From assembly GCA_045617625.1 (NCBI GenBank), contig JAZLJA010000040.1, positions 10,070 through 74,069 on the forward strand: DNA of 64,000 nt. Reading direction: 5' to 3'. Shown piece by piece: positions 54,662-62,867 of the stretch; positions within the stretch are counted from its first letter, which is position 1, and every line of letters begins with the position of its first letter. This DNA comes from Firm-04 sp045617625 (GTDB lineage: Bacteria > Bacillota > Clostridia > Oscillospirales > Ruminococcaceae). The translations under genes and the position numbers were made by a program. A model generated the notes under the pieces. It saw nothing but the letters and a program-made list of their open reading frames with translations, searched no databases and was not told the DNA's origin.

Positions 54662-55690
54662 TTATCGTTGTTGTTTGTGCAGAATTGGTTCAGTAAACGA
54701 AAGCAGGATATTCAGGAAGCGTTCAGGCTGATCGAACATGCAGCCATGTGATGCTCTGGGAATGATCTCCATTCGCTTGCCCGGTGCTTCAATCTGATCG
54801 AAGCAGTCATACAATAATTCTGCAGGGCAAACGGTTTCTTCTTTTCCAAACAGAAACAATATCGGTACATCAAAGTGCAGGTTCGTTCTGAAATCATATT
54901 GCAGCATGGTTTCATAGGATTTTTCAAGCATGGATGCATTCGGAAACAAAGCAGCTTTCTTTTCTTTCAAGCTGAGAAAAGGTGAGGTCAGGATCTTTCC
55001 GAGCGGAGTGCGTTTCGCGTATTTTGCGATGTATTTTGTAGCCAAAGGGGAGTAAAAACGCATTCGCTGCATGAACATTTTGTTCCAAACAGGGGTTTCC
55101 GGAAAATCTTTCAGAATGGTTTGGATTTTCTGTTCGTCGGCACTGCCTTTCGGGACTCGTTCAAGCATTTTTCGGCAGACCGTCAGAACACCATCGCAGT
55201 AATTGATCAGTTGCCCGACGCTGATAAAGCACGCGAGATTTTCAGGATGACGTTTCGCATATTCCGCGCCAATCGCTGACCCCCATGAGAATCCCAACAG
55301 AATCAGTTTTTCAAAGTGACAGACTGTGTGCAGATAGGTGATGACATCATCAATATCTTTTACATAATCTTCAATGGTTCCTGTGTGTGCGATCTCTTTC
55401 GCTGATTGTATATTTGCGAAATATGTTTTGCAGGTGTTTCGTTGATCCCAGTTGACAACCGTAAAGTGCTTCTCCCATTCCGATTGGAAAAGATGGCATA
55501 TCCCTGCAAGCGAGCCGCCGGGACCGCCGTGCAGAAAAAGCAGCAGGGGATTGTTTTTGTTTTCTCCTCTGATTTGCACATACTGTCGGATGCCGTTTAT
55601 GACAGGATACTCATACCGATAGATGCCTAGTTCATTCTCAGGGCAGAGAATTTGATTTTTTTGTGTTTTATTCACGATGCCGTTCACCAT
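54662..55690 (-). CDS. Proline iminopeptidase-like alpha/beta hydrolase
   Basis: 342 residues from the ATG at 55690. Longer in-frame starts (55780, 55711) would lie in or before the promoter and are rejected. HGGPGG is the oxyanion motif typical of proline iminopeptidases and related hydrolases. WDQRNTCKT corresponds to the family's WDQRG region. GFSWGSAIG holds the nucleophilic Ser, and RASHGCMFDQPE the catalytic His. It is probably an aminopeptidase or related hydrolase; the substrate is uncertain. The 5' UTR seems extremely short. Confidence 0.85.
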   Translation of the reverse strand: MVNGIVNKTQKNQILCPENELGIYRYEYPVINGIRQYVQIRGENKNNPLLLFLHGGPGGSLAGICHLFQSEWEKHFTVVNWDQRNTCKTYFANIQSAKEIAHTGTIEDYVKDIDDVITYLHTVCHFEKLILLGFSWGSAIGAEYAKRHPENLACFISVGQLINYCDGVLTVCRKMLERVPKGSADEQKIQTILKDFPETPVWNKMFMQRMRFYSPLATKYIAKYAKRTPLGKILTSPFLSLKEKKAALFPNASMLEKSYETMLQYDFRTNLHFDVPILFLFGKEETVCPAELLYDCFDQIEAPGKRMEIIPRASHGCMFDQPERFLNILLSFTEPILHKQQR

Positions 55691-55701
55691 CCTTCCCGTA
55701 T

Positions 55702-55730
55702 AGTATAGCATAGAAGGCAAATAAAAGCAA
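55702..55730 (-). promoter_or_regulatory. Promoter of the iminopeptidase-like gene
   Basis: Minus strand TTGCTT (55730-55725), 17-bp spacer, TATACT (55707-55702) preceded by TGC. Only 11 bp separate the -10 box from the ATG, leaving a 5' UTR of a few bases. Confidence 0.65.
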
Positions 55731-55787
55731 TCGCTTTTCCAAAGGATTTTGTACCGAAAAGAAAATTGATTTTTTTTCAAAAACCAC

Positions 55788-55816
55788 TTGACATTTCATA
55801 TGTTTTGTGCTATAAT
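55788..55816 (+). promoter_or_regulatory. Promoter of the tRNA-Trp gene
   Basis: TTGACA (55788-55793), 17-bp spacer, TATAAT (55811-55816) preceded by TGC; full consensus, 12 bp before the mature 5' end. Confidence 0.9.
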
Positions 55817-55827
55817 ATAAAAGCTTT

Positions 55828-55903
55828 AGGGGTATAGCTCAGCAGGTAGAGCAACGGACTCCAAATCCGTGTGCCGAGGGTTCGATTCCTTCTGCCCCTG
55901 CCA
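55828..55903 (+). tRNA. tRNA-Trp (anticodon CCA)
   Basis: 76 nt that fold as a cloverleaf: acceptor AGGGGTA/TGCCCCT, D stem GCTC/GAGC, anticodon stem ACGGA/TCCGT with loop CTCCAAA (anticodon CCA), T stem GAGGG/CCTTC with TTCGATT loop, discriminator G and encoded CCA. A single-gene unit. Remnants of an integrated element start just downstream. Confidence 0.97.
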
Positions 55904-55910
55904 AAAGCGT

Positions 55911-55952
55911 AATGGAGAAAACACCGTAAATTCGGTGTTTTCTCCATTTTTA
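55911..55952 (+). terminator. Terminator after tRNA-Trp
   Basis: AATGGAGAAAACACCG / CGGTGTTTTCTCCATT (55911-55926, 55933-55948), perfect 16-bp stem followed by T5. Confidence 0.9.
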
Positions 55953-56010
55953 TTTTTTCTGGAGAATCGGTTTGTCCTTTGTATGTCCTTTATTTTTGGA
56001 AAACAGGGAT

Positions 56011-56380
56011 TTATGCGCCCTTTTTGCCGCTTCGATTGAGGATGCAGTTTGCCACGCAGTCCATTGCCCGCGTTTGCGCTTCCTGAAACGAATGCGCATA
56101 AATTTGTAAAGTCGTGACCTCGCTTGTAGTGACCGACTGGAATTTCCTGCTTGTGTGCCTCGTTCCAGTCGTGCGCGAATTGAATGTACGGCTGCTTCAC
56201 CATTGCCATCACAGGCGACTTTTTGAAGCTTGGCTCTGCGACTGTCAGCGCATCAAGCACAAGCGGTTCGGTGTGGTCACGCTTTGCCGACATACGATAA
56301 ACGCCCGAAAAACAGTAGCTTGCCGCCGAAAGAAGTGAAGTGCCTGCCATTGCAGCATCGGTCGATGTACGTATAATCAA
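56011..56380 (-). pseudogene. Scar of an integrated element: DUF3987 and tyrosine integrase fragments
   Basis: Two incompatible protein fragments are fused on the minus strand. From 56380 to about 56150 the frame reads MAGTSLLSAASYCFSGVY and HTEPLVLDALTVAEPSFKKS, resembling the start of DUF3987 primase/helicase-like proteins of mobile elements. In another frame, from about 56140 to the stop at 56011, it reads TTSEVTTLQIYAHSFQEAQ, the C-terminal end of phage or transposon tyrosine integrases including the catalytic Tyr region. Neither has a complete gene. A deletion joining the two ends would explain this. The position beside tRNA-Trp is typical for integration. The rest of 55953-56478 holds no other gene. 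Confidence 0.7.
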
Positions 56381-56478
56381 ATCAGCGAAAATTTTTCAGA
56401 TAAGTGAAATAATTCGGCTTTCAAATCGGACTATATATGTAAGAGGACCTCAACGCCTCGTGAAAGGAGGCTTATCCG

Positions 56479-57027
56479 ATGGATGATGCATCATTACTTG
56501 ATTTGTTCCGTGAAAGAGATGAAACTGCAATCGCTGAAATGAAGCAAAAGTATGGCAGCTTGTGTTTCTATGTGGCGAAAAACATCCTTTCGCAGCAGGA
56601 AGATGTAGAAGAATGTGTCAATTCAGCCTATTATGAAGTCTGGAATAACATTCCACCAGACTGCCCGAGCGATTTCAAATCCTATCTGTGCCGTATCGTT
56701 CGCAATATTGCAATCAAACGATTTCAATATAACACAGCGGAAAAAAGAAACGGCAAATTCACTGTGGCATTAGATGAAATCGCAGAATGTGTACCGTCAT
56801 CCGAAAGCTGTACGGATGAAGGACTTGCGGATGCAATCAGCAGTTTTTTGCGGACACAGGACGAACAGCACCGCAAGGTATTTATTCGACGCTACTGGTA
56901 TGGTGATTCTCTATCTCAAATTGCGGCGTATTATGGGATGAATGAAAAGACGGTTGCAACCAATCTTTTTCGGACAAGAAAAAAGCTCAAAGCCTTTTTA
57001 CAGAAAGAAGGGTACGATTATGAATGA
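56479..57027 (+). CDS. ECF-type RNA polymerase sigma factor
   Basis: 182 residues with region 2 (about 15-85: YVAKNILSQQEDVEECVNSAYYEVW and RIVRNIAIKRF) and region 4 (about 120-178: VFIRRYWYGDSLSQIAAYYG then the helix with NEKTVATNLFRTRKKLKAFL). It is a small extracytoplasmic-function sigma factor with a GAAAGGAGG ribosome-binding site. The gene for a membrane protein with cytoplasmic N-terminus follows with an 8-bp overlap, the usual sigma/anti-sigma arrangement. A -35/-10 of the vegetative type is not obvious upstream, so it may drive its own promoter. Confidence 0.92.
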   Translation: MDDASLLDLFRERDETAIAEMKQKYGSLCFYVAKNILSQQEDVEECVNSAYYEVWNNIPPDCPSDFKSYLCRIVRNIAIKRFQYNTAEKRNGKFTVALDEIAECVPSSESCTDEGLADAISSFLRTQDEQHRKVFIRRYWYGDSLSQIAAYYGMNEKTVATNLFRTRKKLKAFLQKEGYDYE

Positions 57028-58321
57028 ACTCCGATTTATTCAGGCACTTGGCAATCTCGATGATGCCCTGCTCCGTGAAGCCGAAGTCGATATCGAACAG
57101 CAGGGCAGAACAATGCCCATTCTCAGCAAACGAAATCTCTGCGTATTTGGAACAGTTGCCGCCGTAGCAGCAATCGCAGTAGGTGTAGCGGCGTATCGAC
57201 ACACAGCACCTCCGCCGGTTTTACCGCTGCAGAACGAGAACTCCGCGGTTCTTGCAGGCAGTGAAATGACATCATCTGTCACTGCACATTCCGATGAAAA
57301 ATTGCCAAACGAAACGAGTTCTTCTGTGGCAACAGCAGAAAACACCTCAGATGTATCAAAGCAAACCACCCCGAACATCTCCGAAACTCCGAGCGGTTCC
57401 GTTTCCGATGTTGGCACGGTTTCTTCGCAGCCGACCACATTGATGACAACGCTGCAAAGTCACGTTGATACATCGGGCAGCGCAGAAATCAAAACAACAC
57501 CGACGACTGAAGCACACAAGGGTGGAGTTGCTCTGGACGGTGCATATTTCCGACCGTTTTCTGCAACCATTGATCCGAATGCTGATTCCTTTGGCGTCGA
57601 TGAACTCCATCATGTGGATATCCATACCGCAGATGGTTTCTATCATCAGGTTGGATTGGAGGAATATCCTGCAAACGGCATTTCCCTGACGGTCAGCCTT
57701 TCGGATTTCGGTGGGTATATCGGAAAAATCGTGGAAGTTGATAACTCTGATTATCACGGCAATGGTGCAGAATCGCAGGAGCCGACCCTTGCAGGTGCAG
57801 ATGCTTATTACTACGCGCCTGCGGGCAAGAACAAAGCCTATATCATCGTGAAACAAGGCAATCAGTGCAGCGTGTTTGTGGCAGATAACATCAATGTCAG
57901 CAGCGGTTTTAAGAACGGATTTTCGTTCTTCGATGTGCAGAGTGCTGCGGATATTCAGCGCGTGGACTATCAGATCAAGGTGCCGCAAAACGGAAGAATG
58001 GTAACATCCGTGGAGAACACCATTACCGATGCAGCAACGATCCAAAAGCTTTATGACCTGCTGTGCGAGCTGACCCCCGAAGATTACAGCAAACTGCCTG
58101 CCCATATCGGCACACCGCAGTGGCTGGTGGATGCATGGGAGGCATACAGAAACAGCGCAAATCCGCCTGTGCAGGAGGATTATTCGATACAGATCACGCT
58201 CAAAGACGGAACGACCTTGCAGCAAATCCTATTCCAGCCTTTCATCGGAAACGGCTATGTGGACTGCATGGAAGAACTGACGGTTGGACAATGTGAAGCA
58301 CTTAAAAACATTCTGCGGTAA
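57020..58321 (+). CDS. Membrane-anchored anti-sigma-like protein
   Basis: 433 residues from the ATG at 57020, overlapping the sigma factor gene by 8 bp. A short cytoplasmic N-terminal part (about 1-39), one membrane segment (about 40-59), an extracellular Ser/Thr-rich linker (about 65-165) and an unrecognised extracellular domain (about 170-433). The order resembles one-pass anti-sigma factors with an outside sensor domain. No zinc-binding HxxxCxxC motif of the classical anti-sigma type is present, so the assignment rests on gene position and topology. Confidence 0.7.
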   Translation: MNELRFIQALGNLDDALLREAEVDIEQQGRTMPILSKRNLCVFGTVAAVAAIAVGVAAYRHTAPPPVLPLQNENSAVLAGSEMTSSVTAHSDEKLPNETSSSVATAENTSDVSKQTTPNISETPSGSVSDVGTVSSQPTTLMTTLQSHVDTSGSAEIKTTPTTEAHKGGVALDGAYFRPFSATIDPNADSFGVDELHHVDIHTADGFYHQVGLEEYPANGISLTVSLSDFGGYIGKIVEVDNSDYHGNGAESQEPTLAGADAYYYAPAGKNKAYIIVKQGNQCSVFVADNINVSSGFKNGFSFFDVQSAADIQRVDYQIKVPQNGRMVTSVENTITDAATIQKLYDLLCELTPEDYSKLPAHIGTPQWLVDAWEAYRNSANPPVQEDYSIQITLKDGTTLQQILFQPFIGNGYVDCMEELTVGQCEALKNILR

Positions 58322-58327
58322 GAAAAG

Positions 58328-59407
58328 ATGAGATTCAAACGCATTTTATCACTATGCTGTGCGGCGATGATGAGTGTGAGTGGAATGCAGTCTGCTTTGT
58401 CTGTGCAAGCTGCGGAATTTCATGTCAGAGGTGATGTGAATGCCGATGGTGTGATAGGAATCGCTGATGCCGTTGTGCTTCAAAAGTGGCTTCTTGGGAT
58501 TCCGAATACAACGCTCCGGAATTGGGATGCAGCAAATCTTTGCATGGATGAGGGAATTGATGTTTCAGATTTCACCTGCATGAAAAGGATGTTACTGAAT
58601 CCACAGCCCTCTGTTGAAATCACATCACCTTCATGTAAAGCAGCGGCTCTTGCGTGTATAGAGGATGAAGAAATACTCTGCGCAGATCATATTGACACTC
58701 GCATTGCACCTGCAAGCCTGACAAAGCTTCTGACGGCATCTGTCGCATTGCAGCACCTCTCTCCGGATACAGTAATTACCGTCGGCACTGAGCAGCAGCT
58801 TGTAAAACCGCATTCCAGTCTGTGCCTTATCAAAGCAGGACATAAACTGAAACTATGCGATCTTCTTATGGGTATGCTGATTGCTTCCGGAAACGATGCA
58901 GCATATACAGTCGCAGTGGCGGCTGCAAGAGCTGATCAACCAGATGTAACATTGAGCGATTCGCAAGCGGTCACACATTTTTCAGAAATGATGAATCAGT
59001 ATGCAAAAGAAATCGGTATGAAAAACAGCCACTTTGTCAATCCGGAAGGATGGGACGATTCTGACCAATACACCACGGTTTCCGATTTGCTCATTCTTGC
59101 AAAACACGCATATTCGATTCCTGAAATCAAAGCGATCACCCGTATCTATCAGAAAAAAGTATATTTCGTTTCCGGTGAAAATGTGACATGGACAAATACA
59201 AATTCACTGCTGAATCCGAATAGTGCATATTACTGTGCGGAAGCTGTCGGCATCAAAACAGGTTCGACATCAAATGCAGGCAACTGTTTGATTGCTGCTG
59301 TTCGGCATAATGAAAAGACCTACCTTTCCGTGGTGACAGGCTGCGCAACTGACTCCGACCGCTATGCACTTACGCTGAAAATATTGTCTGCATTTGGAAT
59401 TCGCTGA
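58328..59407 (+). CDS. Secreted D,D-carboxypeptidase-like protein with N-terminal dockerin
   Basis: 359 residues, 6 bp after the anti-sigma-like gene. Signal peptide (about 1-29), dockerin-type module (about 34-92, first loop DVNADGVIGIAD; the second loop is degenerate), then a penicillin-binding, D-Ala-D-Ala carboxypeptidase domain (about 100-359) with S130-L-T-K133, S187-G-N189 and K310-T-G312 all present. Such enzymes trim peptidoglycan peptides. The dockerin suggests attachment to a cohesin-bearing scaffold at the cell surface. It is the last gene of the sigma factor operon. Confidence 0.88.
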   Translation: MRFKRILSLCCAAMMSVSGMQSALSVQAAEFHVRGDVNADGVIGIADAVVLQKWLLGIPNTTLRNWDAANLCMDEGIDVSDFTCMKRMLLNPQPSVEITSPSCKAAALACIEDEEILCADHIDTRIAPASLTKLLTASVALQHLSPDTVITVGTEQQLVKPHSSLCLIKAGHKLKLCDLLMGMLIASGNDAAYTVAVAAARADQPDVTLSDSQAVTHFSEMMNQYAKEIGMKNSHFVNPEGWDDSDQYTTVSDLLILAKHAYSIPEIKAITRIYQKKVYFVSGENVTWTNTNSLLNPNSAYYCAEAVGIKTGSTSNAGNCLIAAVRHNEKTYLSVVTGCATDSDRYALTLKILSAFGIR

Positions 59408-59451
59408 CATGAGTAATAGTAACCGTCAAACAGGCGTCTCCTCTGAAAAAC

Positions 59452-59481
59452 AACAGGCTCACTTCGGTGAGCCTGTTTGTT
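59452..59481 (+). terminator. Terminator of the sigma factor operon
   Basis: AACAGGCTCAC-TTCG-GTGAGCCTGTT (59452-59477), a perfect 11-bp stem with UUCG tetraloop and T-rich tail. Confidence 0.9.
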
Positions 59482-59522
59482 TGTCGATTTGCAGACCAAA
59501 GCGGCACTTGACATGAACTGTT

Positions 59523-59556
59523 CAAAAAAAGAACCGATACGAAAACTCGTATCGGT
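59523..59556 (-). terminator. Terminator of the HU gene
   Basis: ACCGATACGA / TCGTATCGGT (59533-59542, 59547-59556) followed on the minus strand by CTTTTTTT; 11 bp after the HU stop codon. Confidence 0.9.
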
Positions 59557-59567
59557 CCGTGAGAATA

Positions 59568-59879
59568 TTACTTTTTCTTGCATTTTTTAGCAGCTTTTGC
59601 GGGTTTGGTGTTGACCTTTTCCTTGAGAGCAGCACCAGCCATGAACTTCACCTGCGTGGAAGCAGCAATTTTGATTGCTTCGCCGTTTGCAGGATTGCGG
59701 CCGGTTCTGGCAGCTCTTTCAGCGGTCTCGAAAGTACCGAAGCCAATGAGCTGTACCTTGTCCTTCTTCTGAAGTGTATCGGACACAACATTGACGAAAG
59801 CCTTCAGTGTTGCATCGACATCCTTCTTGGAAGCACCGGTCTCAGTTGCGATTGCTTCAATCAGTTCAGCCTTATTCAT
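59568..59879 (-). CDS. hup: DNA-binding protein HU
   Basis: 103 residues from the ATG at 59879 (ATGGAGGAATTC upstream). Typical HU: MNKAELIEAIA, GFGTFETAERAARTGRNP (the DNA-intercalating arm with RNP) and AGAALKEKVN. The C-terminal 10 residues are a Lys/Ala-rich tail (AKAAKKCKKK), longer than in most bacterial HU. It bends and compacts DNA. Single-gene unit with consensus promoter and own terminator. Confidence 0.95.
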   Translation of the reverse strand: MNKAELIEAIATETGASKKDVDATLKAFVNVVSDTLQKKDKVQLIGFGTFETAERAARTGRNPANGEAIKIAASTQVKFMAGAALKEKVNTKPAKAAKKCKKK

Positions 59880-59930
59880 GATGAATTCCTCCATTTCGAT
59901 TTATGGCAGAGTTTCCCTGCCTTCATGCAT

Positions 59931-59959
59931 ATTATATAACACAATGTCGGATTTGTCAA
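59931..59959 (-). promoter_or_regulatory. Promoter of the HU gene
   Basis: Minus strand TTGACA (59959-59954), 17-bp spacer, TATAAT (59936-59931), 52 bp before the start codon. The following sequence to 60201 shows nothing recognisable. Confidence 0.85.
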
Positions 59960-60201
59960 GAGGAAATGCATGAAAAATAGCATTTTTCTTTGAATTTCGG
60001 GGAAATTTCGGGTGAAAAACACTTTTTGCGCGGATTTTGTCGGGAAGTTTCGGGGGATAGACTGCTTGACGGATGAATTTGAGACGAAAAACGGCAGGTG
60101 AATATGAGCAGAAATATCGCGGATGAGAAATGAGATGCAGATAGGAGACAATGGAAAATCGACGCGTTTTTAGTAAAACTGCCAACATTCATCTTTGCTC
60201 A

Positions 60202-60230
60202 TTGACTTTCGATGCATGCTGTGGTATCAT
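60202..60230 (+). promoter_or_regulatory. Promoter of the VanW-DltA-DltC-like operon
   Basis: TTGACT (60202-60207), 17-bp spacer, TATCAT (60225-60230). It overlaps an in-frame ATG at 60212 and so excludes that start for the VanW gene. Confidence 0.6.
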
Positions 60231-60298
60231 TTTTTATGACACTGATGCAGGCAAAATCCATGTCTGCAAACCATCAATCATTGGAGCGGATATTGAAT

Positions 60299-61156
60299 AT
60301 GAAACGAAAACTATTCTGTGAGATCAATCCATTTTGCTATGCAGTTTCCGAGAGAAAGGAAATCTGCAAACGCATTCTCAGCGATTTTTTTCACAGAATT
60401 CCTCTTGCACAAACATTTTCCCATGAAGAACTACCCGTGATCGTCAAAAGTCACAGTTCCATTCTGGTGCGAAAACTGGCAGGCGTTGATATTCAGTTAC
60501 AGGAAAACAAAGTCACCAATATCGAGCTTGCGTGCAAAAAAATCAACGGGATCGTCATTCATCCGAGCGAAACTTTTTCCTATTGGAAAATCGTTGGGCG
60601 CACGACAAAGAAACAGGGGTATAAAGAAGGTCTTGTTATTCGCAAAAACGGGATCAGCAAAGGATATGGCGGCGGTCTTTGTCAAATGGCGAATATGATC
60701 CACTGGCTTGTGCTCAACAGTCCGCTGACCGTCACGGAGCTGCACCATCATTCCGATGCGCTTTTCCCCGATGAACGCAGGCGTGTCCCGTTTGGTACGG
60801 GCACATCCGTTTGCTATAATTACATCGACTATCGGTTTCAGAACACCACAGATCAGGATGTTCAGATTCTGGTGTGGTGCGAAAACGGCGAGCTTTGCGG
60901 TGAATTAAGGAGTGAACGGGAGTTTCCGTACCGCTATAAACTGATTGAGGAAAATCATCACTTCCGCAAGGAGGGCGACAAGTTTTACCGCATCTCGCAG
61001 GTTTATCGTGATACGATCGAACGTGCGACCAATCAGGTGGTGGGCAGGGAGCTGATCCTCGATAATCATTCAGAAGTGCTTTACGATTACGCGCTCATTC
61101 CCGCCGAACAGATAAGGAACACAGAAGATGTTACAGAAGATCAGACAGTTTGCTGA
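60299..61156 (+). CDS. VanW family protein
   Basis: 285 residues from the ATG at 60299, which gives the family's usual beginning MKRKLFCEINPFCY; GGAG lies 12 bases upstream. VanW motifs are the long block VHPSETFSYWKIVG-type region (about 95-110), GYGGGLCQMANMIHW (about 123-137) and TELHHHSDALFPD. VanW is an accessory protein of some vancomycin-resistance clusters, but is widespread with unknown function. No van ligase or VanX/Y is present, so resistance cannot be inferred. It overlaps the adenylation-enzyme gene by 29 bp. Confidence 0.9.
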   Translation: MKRKLFCEINPFCYAVSERKEICKRILSDFFHRIPLAQTFSHEELPVIVKSHSSILVRKLAGVDIQLQENKVTNIELACKKINGIVIHPSETFSYWKIVGRTTKKQGYKEGLVIRKNGISKGYGGGLCQMANMIHWLVLNSPLTVTELHHHSDALFPDERRRVPFGTGTSVCYNYIDYRFQNTTDQDVQILVWCENGELCGELRSEREFPYRYKLIEENHHFRKEGDKFYRISQVYRDTIERATNQVVGRELILDNHSEVLYDYALIPAEQIRNTEDVTEDQTVC

Positions 61157-62549
61157 ACAGCATCCGCAAAAGACGGCTTACCGTATCAACGGCGCAGAGA
61201 TCACCTATGGTGCGCTGCTTTCGCAGGCAGATGCGGCAGCTGATTTGCTCAGACGTCAGGGAGATGGCACCGTCATTCTATATGGACACAAGGAAATTCC
61301 AATGATTGTCGGTATTCTTGCCTGTCTCATTGCCAGGCGCACATATGTCCCTGTGGATGTCTCCACACCGTCTCTGCGGCTGAAAAGCATCGTTTCCCTG
61401 ACTGGTGCTTCGCTGATCCTCACGGAGCAGACGCTTTGCGGTGCGGACATTCAGAATGTGGAATGCGCTTCTGTCACAGCACTGAAATGTCATGCGAATG
61501 CCGAAGCCTTCGACTGCTGTGCGGATATTGCCTATATCATTTTCACTTCGGGGAGCACGGGTGAGCCCAAAGGCGTGCCGATATTCCGCCGCAGTCTCAA
61601 TCATTTTGCGGAGTGGATCTGCAGTTTGCGGCCGTTGTGTGATTACGGGAATGCGGTCGTCATGAATCAGGCGAGCTTCAGTTTTGATCTGAGCGTCGCA
61701 GATTTGTGCTATGCGCTTTGCAGCGGACACACGCTTGTCGCTTGTGACCACAGCACACAGGCTGATTATCAGCAGGTGTTTGCACTGATGCAGTCTGAAA
61801 AGATCTCCGTCACAGTCACAACGCCGACATTTTATAAGCTTTGTCTCACCAATCCCGAATTCTGTGCTGCGCAGTTTCCGCATTTGCAGTGCGCTTATTT
61901 TTGCGGCGAGATTCTTGAAAACCGAACCGCCCGCAAGCTTCTGGAACGCTTTCCGCAGTTGCAGATCCTCAATGCTTATGGCCCGACGGAAGCGACCTCT
62001 GCGGTTTCGTGCAGCCTGATTACCCATGAAATCGCTGAAACGCAGGCGGTGCTGCCTGTTGGCGATGCCGCGTGTTTTGCCGCTGATATTTCTATTCGGG
62101 ACGGCGAGATCGTTCTGAAAGGCGAAAGCGTGTTTCATGGCTATCTGGAAGGCAGAGCGGGGGGGCATTTCATCGAAGACGGTGAACACTGCTATCGTAC
62201 CGGTGATCTTGGCAGCCTGCATGACGGAATGCTGTTTTGCAAAGGGCGTATGGACACACAGGTGAAATTCAAGGGCTATCGCATTGAACTTTCCGATATT
62301 GAGCAAAACATTCTGCGGCTTGACGGTGTCCGTGATTGTGTTGTCACCGCCAAACGAAATGACGCGCAGATCGTCAAGACCATTCAGGCATTTGTGCTGG
62401 CAGATCCAACCATCACTCCTGTCGATATCCGTGCAGCGCTTGCAAAACGTCTGCCGCCGTATATGATACCGAAAACCATTCGCATCCTCGAACAATTCCC
62501 CGTGAATTCCAACGGAAAAACCGACAGAAAGGCGTTGAGTACATTATGA
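61128..62549 (+). CDS. AMP-binding amino-acid adenylation enzyme (DltA-like)
   Basis: 473 residues, one adenylation domain of the NRPS/DltA type: the P-loop-like IIFTSGSTGEPKGVP (about 142-156), NAYGPTEAT (core A5), YRTGDLG (A7), CKGRMDTQVKFKGYRIEL (A8) and the catalytic Lys in NSNGKTDRKAL (A10). It activates an amino acid as adenylate and loads a carrier protein, encoded next with a 4-bp overlap. DltA acts with DltB and DltD to put D-alanine on teichoic acids, but these are absent here, so the amino acid and acceptor are uncertain. Confidence 0.88.
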   Translation: MLQKIRQFAEQHPQKTAYRINGAEITYGALLSQADAAADLLRRQGDGTVILYGHKEIPMIVGILACLIARRTYVPVDVSTPSLRLKSIVSLTGASLILTEQTLCGADIQNVECASVTALKCHANAEAFDCCADIAYIIFTSGSTGEPKGVPIFRRSLNHFAEWICSLRPLCDYGNAVVMNQASFSFDLSVADLCYALCSGHTLVACDHSTQADYQQVFALMQSEKISVTVTTPTFYKLCLTNPEFCAAQFPHLQCAYFCGEILENRTARKLLERFPQLQILNAYGPTEATSAVSCSLITHEIAETQAVLPVGDAACFAADISIRDGEIVLKGESVFHGYLEGRAGGHFIEDGEHCYRTGDLGSLHDGMLFCKGRMDTQVKFKGYRIELSDIEQNILRLDGVRDCVVTAKRNDAQIVKTIQAFVLADPTITPVDIRAALAKRLPPYMIPKTIRILEQFPVNSNGKTDRKALSTL

Positions 62550-62794
62550 AACCACTTGATATTCCCGCGCTGCTGTTTGAACTTTGCGAAGATGAAGCGG
62601 TTTACGATCCGAATATTGACCTGATCGACAGCGGCTTGCTGGATTCCTATGCATTCATCGAGCTGTTTTCCATGTTTGAAGATTATGGCATTACCATTCA
62701 GCCGACCAGAATCGACCGTTCTCAGCTGCGCACCGTTGCAGGCATCGAAGCACTTGTGAAAAGCAGTCAGCAGGCAGCCGCACAGCAGCCGTGA
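62546..62794 (+). CDS. Acyl/peptidyl carrier protein (DltC-like)
   Basis: 82 residues with the phosphopantetheine attachment Ser at S34 in IDSGLLDSYAFIEL, helical throughout. It is the probable substrate of the preceding adenylation enzyme. A short Gln/Ala-rich tail ends the protein. No transferase to accept the loaded amino acid follows in this operon; the next gene is on the other strand behind a terminator. Confidence 0.88.
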   Translation: MKPLDIPALLFELCEDEAVYDPNIDLIDSGLLDSYAFIELFSMFEDYGITIQPTRIDRSQLRTVAGIEALVKSSQQAAAQQP

Positions 62795-62831
62795 GATGCT
62801 CCGATTTGAGGACACTGATATCAACAGAATG

Positions 62832-62863
62832 AAAGCCGAACAGAATCATATCTGTTCGGCTTT
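62832..62863. terminator. Bidirectional terminator between the carrier protein and aminotransferase genes
   Basis: A perfect 13-bp stem AAAGCCGAACAGA / TCTGTTCGGCTTT (62832-62844, 62851-62863) between convergent genes. Confidence 0.88.
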
Positions 62864-62867
62864 GTGC

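Noticed and set aside
55826..56380. Single intact 184-residue gene on the minus strand
   Set aside because: The frame runs through the tRNA-Trp complement, and its parts match two unrelated families in different frames, so it is a fused remnant.
60299..61156. Vancomycin resistance cluster
   Set aside because: VanW alone is present; no D-Ala-D-Lac or D-Ala-D-Ser ligase, VanX, VanY or VanRS genes accompany it.
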